From Opitutales bacterium (GTDB lineage Bacteria; Verrucomicrobiota; Verrucomicrobiia; Opitutales; JABSRG01): a stretch of 61,091 nucleotides of DNA. The stretch spans positions 1 through 61,091 of the forward strand of contig JABSRG010000014.1 in assembly GCA_013215165.1 (NCBI GenBank). Reading direction: 5' to 3'. A model generated the notes under the pieces. The model ran no database searches, was not told the DNA's origin, and was given only the letters and a program-made list of their open reading frames with translations. Both the position numbers and the translations under genes were made by a program. Positions 53,728 to 61,091 of this stretch are shown in pieces. Each line of letters opens with the position of its first letter. Within the stretch, counting starts at the first letter, position 1.

Positions 53728-53879
53728 TAATGTATTGCGGCCAGCGGCAAATGACTGCTGGGCTAGTCCTGTGACCGCCGGCGAGCGTCGGGCTCACTCG
53801 ATTTCGATGGATAGCGCACCTGCATTCCCGCGCCGTATTGTCCCTTTCTCAGAAAAACCAGTTGAAGCATTTTAAAACT

Positions 53880-54719
53880 ATGAGAACAGATATCTTCAAA
53901 TACACAGTCGCGCGCTCGTTACTCAGATTTATACCGGTATTTTTTCTGGGTTTAGCCCTCGGTTTTATTCTCTCAAATAACGGCCCTAGTGTTTCTGAGG
54001 GTTTTGATGGGCTAGAGCACGACAAGGGCAGCGTGCCATCACTGGAGACCACTGAACTGGATCCCATAAACGCAGGAGATCCTCCTGCTGACGCATCAGA
54101 GAGCTCAACTGAAGCGGTTATGTGGGAAGCCAGCGCTTCAAAGGCTTCAAGCTCAACAACAACGCTTTGGGAAGAGCGCGCTAACCTGTCTATTCCGCGA
54201 GAGGTGGTCGACGGTATGAAGATCCAACTCGTGGACGAAGGTTTGCAGTTGAGTCCTTCGATGGAGGCGCTCTTAGACCTTAATCAAAATGATTCACGCC
54301 GCGTGCAGGACGTCATAGATGGGTTTTTCGACCGTATGAAAAATATGGAGCTCGAGATCACCGAGTCCGGAGATTTTGATGAAGCATCGGGCAGTATTAC
54401 CTTCTTTATCCCAGCTCTGGAGGAAGCGACACAGATAGAACTTCAGGAGTCATTACAATCTGAGTTGATAGCCGTTTTAGGAGAGCCGCGCGCCGAATTC
54501 TTTCTCCGTCATGGCCAAAATGAACTGAATCGGTTTACCGGATATTTTGGGAGTCGAAACCGGCAACTCACTTTCAAGCTCGGTGATGGAATAAATAAGA
54601 TTGAGACCTATGTTTATAGAGGTGACGACCCCCAGTCAGGCGCTATGTGGGGTCGTTATTATCCGGCCGATCAAGTTGCTCCCCGCTATAACCACTTGAT
54701 GCAGATTGTGGGAGAATAA
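53880..54719 (+). CDS. Hypothetical membrane-anchored protein
   Basis: 279 residues from ATG 53880: a N-terminal helix (LLRFIPVFFLGLALGFIL), a long acidic, Ser/Pro-rich low-complexity linker (about residues 35-95), and a C-terminal folded domain (LNQNDSRRVQDVIDGFFDRMKN and later LTFKLGDGINKIETYVYRGD). No recognised family. It is probably anchored to the inner membrane with its domain in the periplasm. There is no neighbour in the same direction within 100 bases apart from the nitroreductase. Confidence 0.65.
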   Translation: MRTDIFKYTVARSLLRFIPVFFLGLALGFILSNNGPSVSEGFDGLEHDKGSVPSLETTELDPINAGDPPADASESSTEAVMWEASASKASSSTTTLWEERANLSIPREVVDGMKIQLVDEGLQLSPSMEALLDLNQNDSRRVQDVIDGFFDRMKNMELEITESGDFDEASGSITFFIPALEEATQIELQESLQSELIAVLGEPRAEFFLRHGQNELNRFTGYFGSRNRQLTFKLGDGINKIETYVYRGDDPQSGAMWGRYYPADQVAPRYNHLMQIVGE

Positions 54720-54846
54720 GGCTAAGCACGCAGGTCCAGCCGTGCACTTGGATCTAGGGGATCTACGTTTTCTTTGATAGAGGTAATGGCCGACTGATTG
54801 GTGATCCATGTTGACTTCGATACCCGCTACGATCCGCTTCGTAAAG

Positions 54847-55521
54847 ATGAATAAGCCTCCCGAGTTTGATGCATCGGTTTTTGAACATGTCGCAGATGTC
54901 GTTAAGCGGCGTCGCACCTTGAAAGTCTTGGGTGATTTCGAAGCCCCGAGGCATATCGATCCTAAGTTGGCGGCAGAGCATCAGTCGTCGGTGTTGGAGG
55001 CCTTATATTTGGCGGGGCAGGCTCCCTTTCACTACGACCGGGGTGCCGATGGAATCGCCGAGCTTTGGCGGGCCTACCCCATGTGGCATCCGCAGTGTCG
55101 GGAGCTCGCTGAAGTCTTTCATGATTGGTTCCCAGATGCAGGTGTGACCAATAAGCTGCCGAGTATGTTGGTAGGTTGCGGGGCGCTTGTTCTCATTACC
55201 TGGTTGCCACAGTTTCGTGATCGCGAGGTGCTTACCGCAGCGCAGGTGGCGATGGATGACGAGCACCTCGCTGCTGCGTCGGCCATGGTGCAGAACCTCC
55301 TTCTGCTCCTGACCGCTAAAAATATGGGGACTTATTGGTCGGGCGGAGGACAGCTGGGTTCGGCGCGGTGCTTTGAACAATTCGGCATCTCGAAAACTGA
55401 GAAACTCCTCGCGGCCGTGTTTATTGAATACCCGGAAATGCGTCAGGAAACTATCGAGCGAAAGCCCGGCAAGTTACGGGATGCTCGATGTAAGGATTGG
55501 GTGCGTGTGCTTGGAGTTTAG
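54847..55521 (+). CDS. Nitroreductase family protein
   Basis: FMN-dependent nitroreductase-like protein of about 224 residues. The N-terminal VVKRRRTLKVLGDFE (R-R-S/T motif at the FMN site), DDEHLAAASAMVQNLLLLLTAKNMGTYW with the Gly-rich middle, and AAVFIEYP near the end fit the family. The substrate is unknown. ATG 54847 is used; the frame also opens at 54808. Confidence 0.82.
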   Translation: MNKPPEFDASVFEHVADVVKRRRTLKVLGDFEAPRHIDPKLAAEHQSSVLEALYLAGQAPFHYDRGADGIAELWRAYPMWHPQCRELAEVFHDWFPDAGVTNKLPSMLVGCGALVLITWLPQFRDREVLTAAQVAMDDEHLAAASAMVQNLLLLLTAKNMGTYWSGGGQLGSARCFEQFGISKTEKLLAAVFIEYPEMRQETIERKPGKLRDARCKDWVRVLGV

Positions 55522-55615
55522 ACGCCTTCCTAAAAATCGGAGAACCGCTCTCACAGACACCCCAGGACGGGGATTTTGCTGTTAGGTTGAGTGATCTTGA
55601 CAGTGGCCTTAAGTT

Positions 55616-55632
55616 GTACAGGTTTTCTGTAC
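55616..55632. promoter_or_regulatory. YefM operator candidate
   Basis: GTACAG-GTTTT-CTGTAC is an inverted repeat with 6-bp arms; it also contains two TGTAC motifs, the core of the YefM operator in E. coli (TGTACA). The right arm ends two bases before the yefM ATG at 55634, so repression of both promoter and translation is possible. A TTGACA at 55597-55602 could be the -35. Confidence 0.6.
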
Positions 55633-55633
55633 T

Positions 55634-55909
55634 ATGGAATCTACATATACAGAGACAAGAAGTAATTTTGCCGATATGTGGGATAAGGTGATTGATCATC
55701 GAGAACCATTGATTGTTCATCGCCGCGGGGCCGAGGATATCGCAATGCTGCCCGCAGCGGAATTATCGAGCTTGCAGGAAACAGCGCATTTGTTGAGATC
55801 GCCCAAGAACGCCCAGCGTTTACTGGCGGCTTTGTCAGCTTCGATGTCTCAAGAAGGGGAAGACATCACTCTCGATGCATTAAAAGCCCAATGTATCGAT
55901 GAGCGATAG
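55634..55909 (+). CDS. yefM: Phd/YefM-type antitoxin
   Basis: 91-residue antitoxin with the Phd/YefM fold: TYTETRSNFADMWDKVIDH, HRRGAEDIAMLPA, and SPKNAQRLLAAL in the toxin-binding half. It represses its own promoter and neutralises the YoeB toxin encoded next. The start codon of yoeB lies inside its last codons (11-base overlap). The operator candidate is directly upstream. Confidence 0.9.
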   Translation: MESTYTETRSNFADMWDKVIDHREPLIVHRRGAEDIAMLPAAELSSLQETAHLLRSPKNAQRLLAALSASMSQEGEDITLDALKAQCIDER

Positions 55910-56168
55910 CAGCTACACTTGTGTCGTTCAAAAGCAATTTCGTGAAGATCTAGAAGCATGGGTGAAGCTCGACCGGAAAACTGCACTCAAGGTGCTTTCC
56001 ATTGTGGAGGAGGTATTGAGAGATCCGTTTTCTGGTAGAGGAAAACCTGAGCCCCTAAAGTATTTACCCGGCAATGTTTGGTCACGTCGGATCACCCAAG
56101 AAGATCGGCTGGTTTACAGGGTCTATGGGCAGACGGTCGATTTCCTTCAGTGTAAATATCACTATTGA
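55899..56168 (+). CDS. yoeB: YoeB-type mRNA-endonuclease toxin
   Basis: 89-residue RelE-superfamily toxin: PLKYLPGNVWSRRITQEDRLVYRV and the final CKYHY contain the active-site residues of YoeB (E, R and H). It cleaves mRNA in the ribosomal A site. It overlaps yefM and is the second gene of the pair. The 40-bp dispersed repeat copy B lies just after its end. Confidence 0.93.
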   Translation: MSDSSYTCVVQKQFREDLEAWVKLDRKTALKVLSIVEEVLRDPFSGRGKPEPLKYLPGNVWSRRITQEDRLVYRVYGQTVDFLQCKYHY

Positions 56169-56218
56169 TAGGAAGAGAACCGAATATCTGATTGGTGCTA
56201 GAGCACCTTGCGCGAGTT

Positions 56219-56258
56219 TTGTCTGGTTTCGTCTGGGCAATGGGTCACGTCAAAGCGT
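56219..56258. repeat. Dispersed 40-bp repeat, copy B
   Basis: Inverse orientation to 32843-32882; 34 of 40 bases agree by eye, and 19 consecutive bases (ACGCTTTGACGTGACCCAT on the reverse strand) are identical. It lies in the intergenic space between yoeB and rplI. Confidence 0.75.
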
Positions 56259-56311
56259 GCCGCGCCAAGACAATGGCTAAAACACTGTCTCGGGCCATTC
56301 AACATCGACAC

Positions 56312-56345
56312 AAAAAAACCCCACGGCGACTGCCATGGGGTTTTT
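56312..56345. terminator. Bidirectional rho-independent terminator
   Basis: AAAAAAACCCCA (56312-56323) pairs with TGGGGTTTTT (56336-56345); an inner GGC-GACT-GCC extends the stem. The A-run on the left and T-run on the right make it usable both for yoeB (rightward) and rplI (leftward), which converge here. Confidence 0.9.
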
Positions 56346-56378
56346 GAAAAGAATTGTTAAGCCTTTTGAAGCCTAGCC

Positions 56379-56879
56379 TTATTCAGCCTGAGCAACTGTC
56401 TCTTCTTCGGCCGCTTCCTCGATTGGGTTTTCGGAAACGATCTCGAAGGTGAGTTCAGCTTGGGCCTGAGCGTGCACTTTGATGGTCGTGCTGTGCTGGC
56501 CGAGGGTTTTAACCGGGGCGTCGAGGGAGACCTTTTTCTTGTCGATCTCGATGCCACTTTCGGCGAGCTTTTCGTGCAGGTCGCCAGCTGTGATGGCACC
56601 AAACATTTTACCGCCTTCGCCTGTTTTGACTGCGAAGACAATGCTGGTGCCTTGGATCTTGTTGGCCAAAGCTTGCGCTCCTTCGAGTTCCTTGGCTTCG
56701 CGTTCAGCACGGCGGACACGGAGAGCGTCCATTTGCTTGCGGTTGGCCTGGGTCATGGGGATCGCCAGCTTGCGTGGAATGAGATAGTTGCGAGCATAGC
56801 CGGGTTTTACGACGACTTCTTCGCCTTCGGCTCCGAGGCCTTCGATAGGCTGGAGGAGGAGTACTTTATTTGCGGGCAT
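56379..56879 (-). CDS. rplI: 50S ribosomal protein L9
   Basis: Ribosomal protein bL9, 166 residues: VLLLQPIEGLGAEGEEVVVKPGYARNYLIPRKLA is the classic N-terminal domain, joined by a long helix (NRKQMDALRVRRAEREAKELEG) to the C-terminal domain, with an acidic tail. It lies in the leftward rplY-pth-rpsF-ssb-rplI group. The gap to ssb is 35 bases and holds no rpsR gene. Confidence 0.96.
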   Translation of the reverse strand: MPANKVLLLQPIEGLGAEGEEVVVKPGYARNYLIPRKLAIPMTQANRKQMDALRVRRAEREAKELEGAQALANKIQGTSIVFAVKTGEGGKMFGAITAGDLHEKLAESGIEIDKKKVSLDAPVKTLGQHSTTIKVHAQAQAELTFEIVSENPIEEAAEEETVAQAE

Positions 56880-56914
56880 GGGTATACCAAAAGTTTGTCA
56901 GTGTGTGGAACCGA

Positions 56915-57379
56915 TCAGAAAGGGACATCATCTTCGATGTCTTCGACCGGCTGTGAGGTGCGTGTGTTCTGGGAGGGCCCTGAACTGCGGCTAGGTGGTG
57001 ATACGTCTTCGTAGTTTCGGCTTCCGCCCCCGCCGCCACCAGAGCTTTCGGTTCCGCGGGGCATGAGTTGGAAGTTTTCTAAGACGACGGAAAGTTTACT
57101 GCGTTTTTCTCCGTTGGATTCCCATTGATCGAGTTTTAGGCGTCCTTCCACGTGGAGCAGGGAGCCCCGACGCGTGTACTTGCTCAGTGTTTCTGCTTGT
57201 TTACCAAAAGCATCAAGATCGACGAATGTGGTTTCATCACGGTCTTCGCCCGCTTGGGTGCGGAAGCGACGGTTGAGAGCCATGCCGAACTTACAGATGG
57301 TGAGGCCGCCTGGGGTGACGCGCACTTCTGGGTCACGAGTCAGGTTGCCGAGCAGAATTACTTTATTGAAAGAAGCCAT
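56915..57379 (-). CDS. ssb: Single-stranded DNA-binding protein
   Basis: OB-fold SSB, 154 residues: SFNKVILLGNLTRDPEVR opens the fold, the Gly-rich and Ser-rich linker follows, and the acidic tail ends DDVPF, used for binding partner proteins. Located between rpsF and rplI, as in many bacteria. Confidence 0.96.
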   Translation of the reverse strand: MASFNKVILLGNLTRDPEVRVTPGGLTICKFGMALNRRFRTQAGEDRDETTFVDLDAFGKQAETLSKYTRRGSLLHVEGRLKLDQWESNGEKRSKLSVVLENFQLMPRGTESSGGGGGGSRNYEDVSPPSRSSGPSQNTRTSQPVEDIEDDVPF

Positions 57380-57428
57380 GAGCGGGTTCTTTGAGAATCG
57401 ATGGGGAAATGCAAGAGTGAACTAACGT

Positions 57429-57728
57429 TTACAGCGATTGAACGATGATTCGGTTCACGCGGCGATCCAGGCGGACTTTTTCCTTCATATCTGCAGGAAA
57501 TGAGGGCGCTGCCTTAAGGTCGATCTGCACGTAAGTTCCCTCGGGGAAGTTGCGGTCAGTGACGCGGACGAACGGCTGGACGCCGTGGTTGGTTTTTTCG
57601 ATGATCTCGGCGCCGAGTTCAGAGGCAAATCCGGCAAACTCGCTGAGGAGGTCGTCGGCAGATGTCTCGAGCCCGCGGGTGTCGAGGATCAGAGAGGCCC
57701 GATAGCTTCGGGTATCAGTAGTGCTCAT
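57429..57728 (-). CDS. rpsF: 30S ribosomal protein S6
   Basis: bS6, 99 residues: SYRASLILDTRGLETSADDLLSEF and the C-terminal VRLDRRVNRIIVQSL fit the family. Its start overlaps the pth stop by ATGA. It sits upstream of ssb by 49 bases. Confidence 0.93.
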   Translation of the reverse strand: MSTTDTRSYRASLILDTRGLETSADDLLSEFAGFASELGAEIIEKTNHGVQPFVRVTDRNFPEGTYVQIDLKAAPSFPADMKEKVRLDRRVNRIIVQSL

Positions 57729-58309
57729 GATTTTGGTTTTTGATTGAATTGGCTCATCGTGGCTTCTGGGCCACGTTGGATCAGGCTGTCAATTGCCTGA
57801 AGGTAGTGATCGTAGTGTGCTTCGATCTGCTTCCGATCGCTATCGCCGAACTGGCCTAGGACGTAATCGGCTAGGTCCATGTCTGGATGTGTTTTGGAGC
57901 CAATGCCAATGCGGACACGGACGAACCCGTTTCCAAACCGGCTGAGAATATCTGCCACGCCATTATGGCCTCCGGCGCTGCCCTGCATCGATAGTTTGAT
58001 ACGAGCCAAGTCGAGCGTGATGTCGTCGTAAACAACGGCAATTTGCTCAGGGAGCCATTTAAAATAGCGCGCCAGGTGCCCGATCGATTTGCCGCTGCGG
58101 TTCATAAACGTCAGCGGCTTGATCAGGGTGATCTTCTGGCCATCCATGGACACCTTAGACACGAGAGCCTCGGCTTTTTTGTTCTCCTTGAAGCTGCCAT
58201 TGTGGCGTGCTGCGAAGAGATCAATCAGCTCGAAGCCTATGTTGTGGCGGGTTTGTACGTATTCTGGTCCCGGATTTCCAAGGCCAGCGATCGCACGAAC
58301 CGGATGCAT
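57725..58309 (-). CDS. pth: Peptidyl-tRNA hydrolase
   Basis: Hydrolyses peptidyl-tRNA released from stalled ribosomes. AIAGLGNPGPEYVQTRHNIGFELID with the catalytic His, PLTFMNRSGKSIG and VVYDDITLDLARIKL then GSAGGHNGVADI are the family signatures; 194 residues is normal. The stop overlaps rpsF. Confidence 0.96.
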   Translation of the reverse strand: MHPVRAIAGLGNPGPEYVQTRHNIGFELIDLFAARHNGSFKENKKAEALVSKVSMDGQKITLIKPLTFMNRSGKSIGHLARYFKWLPEQIAVVYDDITLDLARIKLSMQGSAGGHNGVADILSRFGNGFVRVRIGIGSKTHPDMDLADYVLGQFGDSDRKQIEAHYDHYLQAIDSLIQRGPEATMSQFNQKPKS

Positions 58310-58371
58310 GATGCAAAGAACAAGAAAAGCGGTCAGGGGTTCAAGCTCACCGCTGAATTAAAGAGAAAGGG

Positions 58372-58926
58372 TTAGCTGGCAGAAGTGACGGCCAGAATCA
58401 CAGAGGCGGGATCACCCGGATATTTTACGCCTTCGAGAGCAGGAAGCTGTTTGCGGTGTAGCATTTCGCCCTTTTTCAGGTCGGTCACATCGACTTCGAT
58501 CGCTTCAGGAAGGTCCTTCGGGTTGCAGCGGATGGTCACATTTTTAACCGACACATTTAAAACGCCCCCTTCGGTTTTTACTCCGTAAGCAACGCCCTTG
58601 GTGCGGATTGGCACCTCGACGGTCATGACCGTATTTTCGTCTACCTCATTGAAGTCGACATGGATGAAGCGGCGTGAGATGGCGTCGAGCTGGGCGTCCT
58701 TGATGATGGTCTTTTTGGAAGAGTCGCCATCGTTGATTTGAATGAACGCTGCGCTGCCAGCAATATCGAGGTAGAGCTTTTTGAAGTCACTCTCGCTGAC
58801 TGAGAGACTCGTGTTACCGGACTTGCCATAGACAATCGCGGGAATACGGCCTGAGGCACGTAAACGCCGCGAGCTCCCGCGACCTGCGGCCTCTCGTTTC
58901 TGTACGTTTAGTGTAAGTTCTTTCAT
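58372..58926 (-). CDS. rplY: 50S ribosomal protein L25 (general stress protein Ctc)
   Basis: bL25, long CTC form, about 184 residues. The N-terminal 5S rRNA-binding domain has LRASGRIPAIVYGKSG and DAQLDAISRRFIHVDF, followed by the TL5-like C-terminal domain with VRCNPKDLPE-type text (RCNPKDLPEAIEVDV) and LPALEGVKYPGDPASVI. ATG 58926 is the better start; the frame extends to 58992. It is first in the leftward cluster of rplY-pth-rpsF-ssb-rplI. Confidence 0.94.
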   Translation of the reverse strand: MKELTLNVQKREAAGRGSSRRLRASGRIPAIVYGKSGNTSLSVSESDFKKLYLDIAGSAAFIQINDGDSSKKTIIKDAQLDAISRRFIHVDFNEVDENTVMTVEVPIRTKGVAYGVKTEGGVLNVSVKNVTIRCNPKDLPEAIEVDVTDLKKGEMLHRKQLPALEGVKYPGDPASVILAVTSAS

Positions 58927-59087
58927 GATGTATGAACATCCCTCGTCATGAGGGAAAGCCTTCCAACCTGATGTCTTGCACGCTTCTGGCAATCATCAAA
59001 TGCCTTAAACACGCGAAAACTACGAGTATGACGCCCAAAACCATTGACAAGGTGGAAGCCATGCACTTGCTTTTGACATCCATTACT

Positions 59088-59112
59088 CAGTGGCTCAGCG
59101 GGATTAATCACT
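59088..59112 (+). other. Partial degenerate copy of tRNA-Asn
   Basis: CAGTGGCTCAGCGG followed by ATTAATCACT matches two parts of the tRNA-Asn gene at 59148 (CAGTAGCTCAGCGG and TTAATCACT), with the 15 bases between them missing. It lies 64 bases upstream of the intact gene. It may be a remnant of a duplicated or integration-derived tRNA end. Confidence 0.45.
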
Positions 59113-59147
59113 CAGCTTCTTAGTCTTCTTTCTAACTTTTCAACTTT

Positions 59148-59222
<75 letters not shown>

Positions 59223-59272
59223 ATTTCAGTTTCGGCAGGAGTCACGTCCTGACACACTGTTTCGCACTTAAC

Positions 59273-59295
59273 CTCCTAATAACCAGGAGTTTTTT
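59273..59295 (+). terminator. Rho-independent terminator after tRNA-Asn
   Basis: CTCCT-AATAACC-AGGAG followed by six T, a short classic terminator in the rightward direction, 50 bases after the tRNA. A further CAGGA-N6-TCCTG stem lies just before at 59236-59251. Confidence 0.8.
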
Positions 59296-59381
59296 GTTTC
59301 CGCAGCCTGCGCGTTTGTGACAGCGCATGACTGCGAAAATTATCGTTTCTATGAATTTTTAGGTTATCGCGCTTTTTTCGT

Positions 59382-60323
59382 TTATATCGATCTCCAGATC
59401 CTCTGTGCACGATCAGATAAGATGTCCCAATACTCGGCTTTTCGGCTGTTTGAGAGGTAGCTTCTTGCGATCAAGTCTTTGAAAGTCGGCATCGCCGATT
59501 CCAAGTCACTGAGGATATTCGTGACTTGTTTTTCAGATAGCTTGAGGCGTTCACGGCAGAAATAATTGAGCCAGACTTTTCGTGTGAGGTTCTTCTTTTT
59601 GCCGTTTAAGGGTAAAGCGCTTTCTTCCTGAGCGTTCTCGAGAACGAGCGTTGTATTCAAAAGATCATACGCTGGCGTTAAAGAAACGACGCCGTCCTTC
59701 ACCCAGACCGAAAAGTTCTTCAGGTGCATGTCTTCATTGCCTGTAAGGAAGCAGAATAAAAGACGCTTTGCTAATTTGGGTTTTTCAATCGCTGGGAAGG
59801 TGCAGAACGTATCGACCAATTGGGCGATCCGTTCCAGGGAACTATCATATTTCGTTTCGCGGGTTTCAGATGAGATTTGAGCAAAGTCTTCTACGTGAAC
59901 TTTTCCGGAGCGCCCTTCACGGTCATAGCGCTTCACGAAATAAACCCAACTGTCATCGTGCGCACGCAACAATCCATGAGCGGGAACATCAATGCCTGCG
60001 GCTGCAGCCATGCTCATTGTCAGCGCTTCATTTTCTGGCACTTGTTCAAAAGTTGGCGGGTTGGGTTTAAGGATAAAACGTCCTCCGCGATCTACCAATG
60101 AGAGGGATGCGTCCTTTAGGCTCAAAACTGCCGAAAGTTTAGGCTGAACACCTTGGATAGACATTTTGTCGGAACGTTTTCGCGCTTCTTTTAGCTGCTC
60201 TTCGTAGGAATAGGCGAGCGTGCCCAGATTGGTGAGCTTGGGATGAAGACGCTTTAATCCAGCTTCAGAATATGTGCGCCCTTCAGGCAGGGCCTCTAAG
60301 GTGATCGGGCAGTAAGACATCAC
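59382..60323 (-). CDS. hipT: HipT-type Ser/Thr kinase toxin of HipBST
   Basis: 313 residues: the C-terminal kinase part of HipA without its N-terminal subdomain. The Gly-rich loop reads MSIQGVQPKLS (about 54-64), the catalytic loop FLTGNEDMHLKNFSV (about 192-206), and the metal-binding Asp in LTPAYDLLNT (220). In E. coli O127:H6 HipT phosphorylates tryptophanyl-tRNA synthetase; its loop carries two autophosphorylation sites (SIS), while here only one Ser is kept (SIQ). It overlaps hipS by ATGA and is the last gene of the operon. Confidence 0.9.
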   Translation of the reverse strand: MMSYCPITLEALPEGRTYSEAGLKRLHPKLTNLGTLAYSYEEQLKEARKRSDKMSIQGVQPKLSAVLSLKDASLSLVDRGGRFILKPNPPTFEQVPENEALTMSMAAAAGIDVPAHGLLRAHDDSWVYFVKRYDREGRSGKVHVEDFAQISSETRETKYDSSLERIAQLVDTFCTFPAIEKPKLAKRLLFCFLTGNEDMHLKNFSVWVKDGVVSLTPAYDLLNTTLVLENAQEESALPLNGKKKNLTRKVWLNYFCRERLKLSEKQVTNILSDLESAMPTFKDLIARSYLSNSRKAEYWDILSDRAQRIWRSI

Positions 60324-60676
60324 TCGACCTCTTCAGTATTCACAGCCTTTGCGCGTTTCACGGAAAGCGAACCAACAAGATCTCTGCCGACCGTGATCAA
60401 CTGCCTAAAGTAGTCCTTTCGGTCAATCTTGTGCGTTTTCAAAAGCGCCTCCAATTGTGTGCCCTCAGGCAATAAACCATCAAAGACGGCTGGAAATTCT
60501 TTGAAGATATAAGGCTCGGCCTGAATCGGAAGCGTCAATGAAATTGGAATGCCCCCAAAGGTATCTGTATATTGAAATGCCCAGCTGCCGTCCTGCTTTT
60601 GATACAAGTATCCGGCCAGAGCCTTAGCCTGAAAGACCTCAGCCCTTGGCAAAGCTGCATTGTTATCCTGACTCAT
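60320..60676 (-). CDS. hipS: HipS antitoxin (detached N-terminal subdomain of HipA)
   Basis: 118 residues matching the N-subdomain-1 of HipA: GSWAFQYTDTFGGIPISLTLP, AVFDGLLPEGTQLEALL and RQLITVGRDLVGSLSVKRA. In HipBST this small protein, not HipB, neutralises the kinase. Its start overlaps hipB and its stop overlaps hipT (ATGA). Confidence 0.88.
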   Translation of the reverse strand: MSQDNNAALPRAEVFQAKALAGYLYQKQDGSWAFQYTDTFGGIPISLTLPIQAEPYIFKEFPAVFDGLLPEGTQLEALLKTHKIDRKDYFRQLITVGRDLVGSLSVKRAKAVNTEEVE

Positions 60677-60912
60677 TCGGACGTCTCCAGAGTTCGTTTC
60701 CAGTCGTCAATCAATGGACCTACAGGTTCGAGCTCGATATTCAGGATAGTCAGAACAGAGGACAGATGCTCCCATACTGTTCGTCCCTTACCAGCCTCCA
60801 AATCCTGAACTACAGACCGGCTTATGCCCGATAGCTCTGCTAAGCCGACTTGCGTCAGGCCAGCTTTCTTCCGGTGAAAAGTTATCAAATTTCCAAGTTC
60901 TTCAGCACGCAT
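60673..60912 (-). CDS. hipB: HipB-type HTH regulator
   Basis: 79-residue Xre-like DNA-binding protein: GNLITFHRKKAGLTQVGLAELSGISRSVVQDLEAGKGRTVWEHL carries a complete HTH_3. It is the first gene of the hipBST operon and should repress it. The first of two GCATGATATA copies overlaps its start codon; the second lies at 60980-60989. Confidence 0.9.
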   Translation of the reverse strand: MRAEELGNLITFHRKKAGLTQVGLAELSGISRSVVQDLEAGKGRTVWEHLSSVLTILNIELEPVGPLIDDWKRTLETSE

Positions 60913-60964
60913 GATATATCAGTCAAAATCCTCTTACTTGGGCTATAATCTCACGAAGAAAGAT

Positions 60965-60980
60965 CAAAATCAATATTTTG
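60965..60980. promoter_or_regulatory. HipB operator candidate
   Basis: CAAAAT-CAAT-ATTTTG is an inverted repeat with 6-bp arms, 53 bases before the hipB ATG. GCATGATATA appears at 60909-60918 (on the start codon) and at 60980-60989 (adjacent to this palindrome). One or both may be the repressor site. Confidence 0.45.
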
Positions 60981-61014
60981 CATGATATAAAAAGCAAATA
61001 CACAGAAATCGTTG

Positions 61015-61091
61015 CACAGCCATCCCATAAGGCCTGATGGCGGAGATCAGGGGTGAGTATTGATCGGCTGTAGCGGTTGATCGTGTCTATT
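61015..61091 (-). repeat. Right copy of window-terminal inverted repeat
   Basis: The last 77 bases, inverse to 52-128 with 6 mismatches. This copy also contains CCTGAT-N7-ATCAGG, a short hairpin not fully kept in the left copy. It carries no ORF. Confidence 0.85.

Overview
The window looks like a chromosomal piece of a free-living, probably marine Verrucomicrobiota bacterium (Opitutae-like). That placement is inferred from the style of the housekeeping proteins (RecA, DnaN, CarA), the formylglycine sulfatase and heparinase-type genes, and short intergenic repeats; no rRNA gene is present to settle it. Coding density is high, both strands are used, and many neighbours overlap by ATGA-type junctions. 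Shine-Dalgarno sequences are weak or absent before many starts.

Layout. 0-10 kb: sulfite reductase flavoprotein (cysJ), an MscS-like fragment, a small membrane protein, a pfkB sugar-kinase remnant with an internal deletion, a P1 peptidase, a rhomboid protease, a Prc-type periplasmic protease, and proA. 9.7-20.8 kb: a REC-histidine kinase, kamA divergent from an ArsR regulator fused by overlap to carA, an IMPase, a cytidylyltransferase, a sulfatase-IclR pair with a palindromic operator candidate, a 58-residue protein, rsmG, and a cyclic-nucleotide-binding histidine kinase. 20.8-26.7 kb: dnaN, pssA with a RelE-like protein in front, an RluA-type pseudouridine synthase with a TPR lipid- or envelope-targeted partner, and OsmC. 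26.8-32.8 kb: an AddB/AddA-like helicase-nuclease pair.

32.9-42.4 kb: a seven-gene leftward catabolic operon (NAD-dependent epimerase, CoA-acylating aldehyde dehydrogenase, iron alcohol dehydrogenase, SDR, TIM-barrel isomerase, heparinase II/III-like lyase, DHDPS/KDG-aldolase-like enzyme) divergent from a LacI regulator whose perfect 18-bp operator candidate abuts its own start codon. The last gene of the operon carries an in-frame amber codon. The set is best read as an intracellular oligo-uronide or related sugar-acid route.

42.4-61.1 kb: core genes (recA, mnmE-mnmG, a PhoB/PhoR-like pair, trmB, rplY-pth-rpsF-ssb-rplI, tRNA-Asn) interspersed with toxin-antitoxin modules: HEPN/MNT, a nucleotidyltransferase with a small antitoxin-like partner, YefM/YoeB, and a complete tripartite HipBST. 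A DJ-1/PfpI gene is broken by one extra C.

The two extreme ends of the window are a 77-bp imperfect inverted repeat of one another, and at least two further dispersed intergenic repeat families are visible. Damaged genes (pfkB, DHDPS-like, DJ-1, a partial tRNA-Asn copy) are readable enough to suggest recent decay or, for two of them, sequencing error or recoding.
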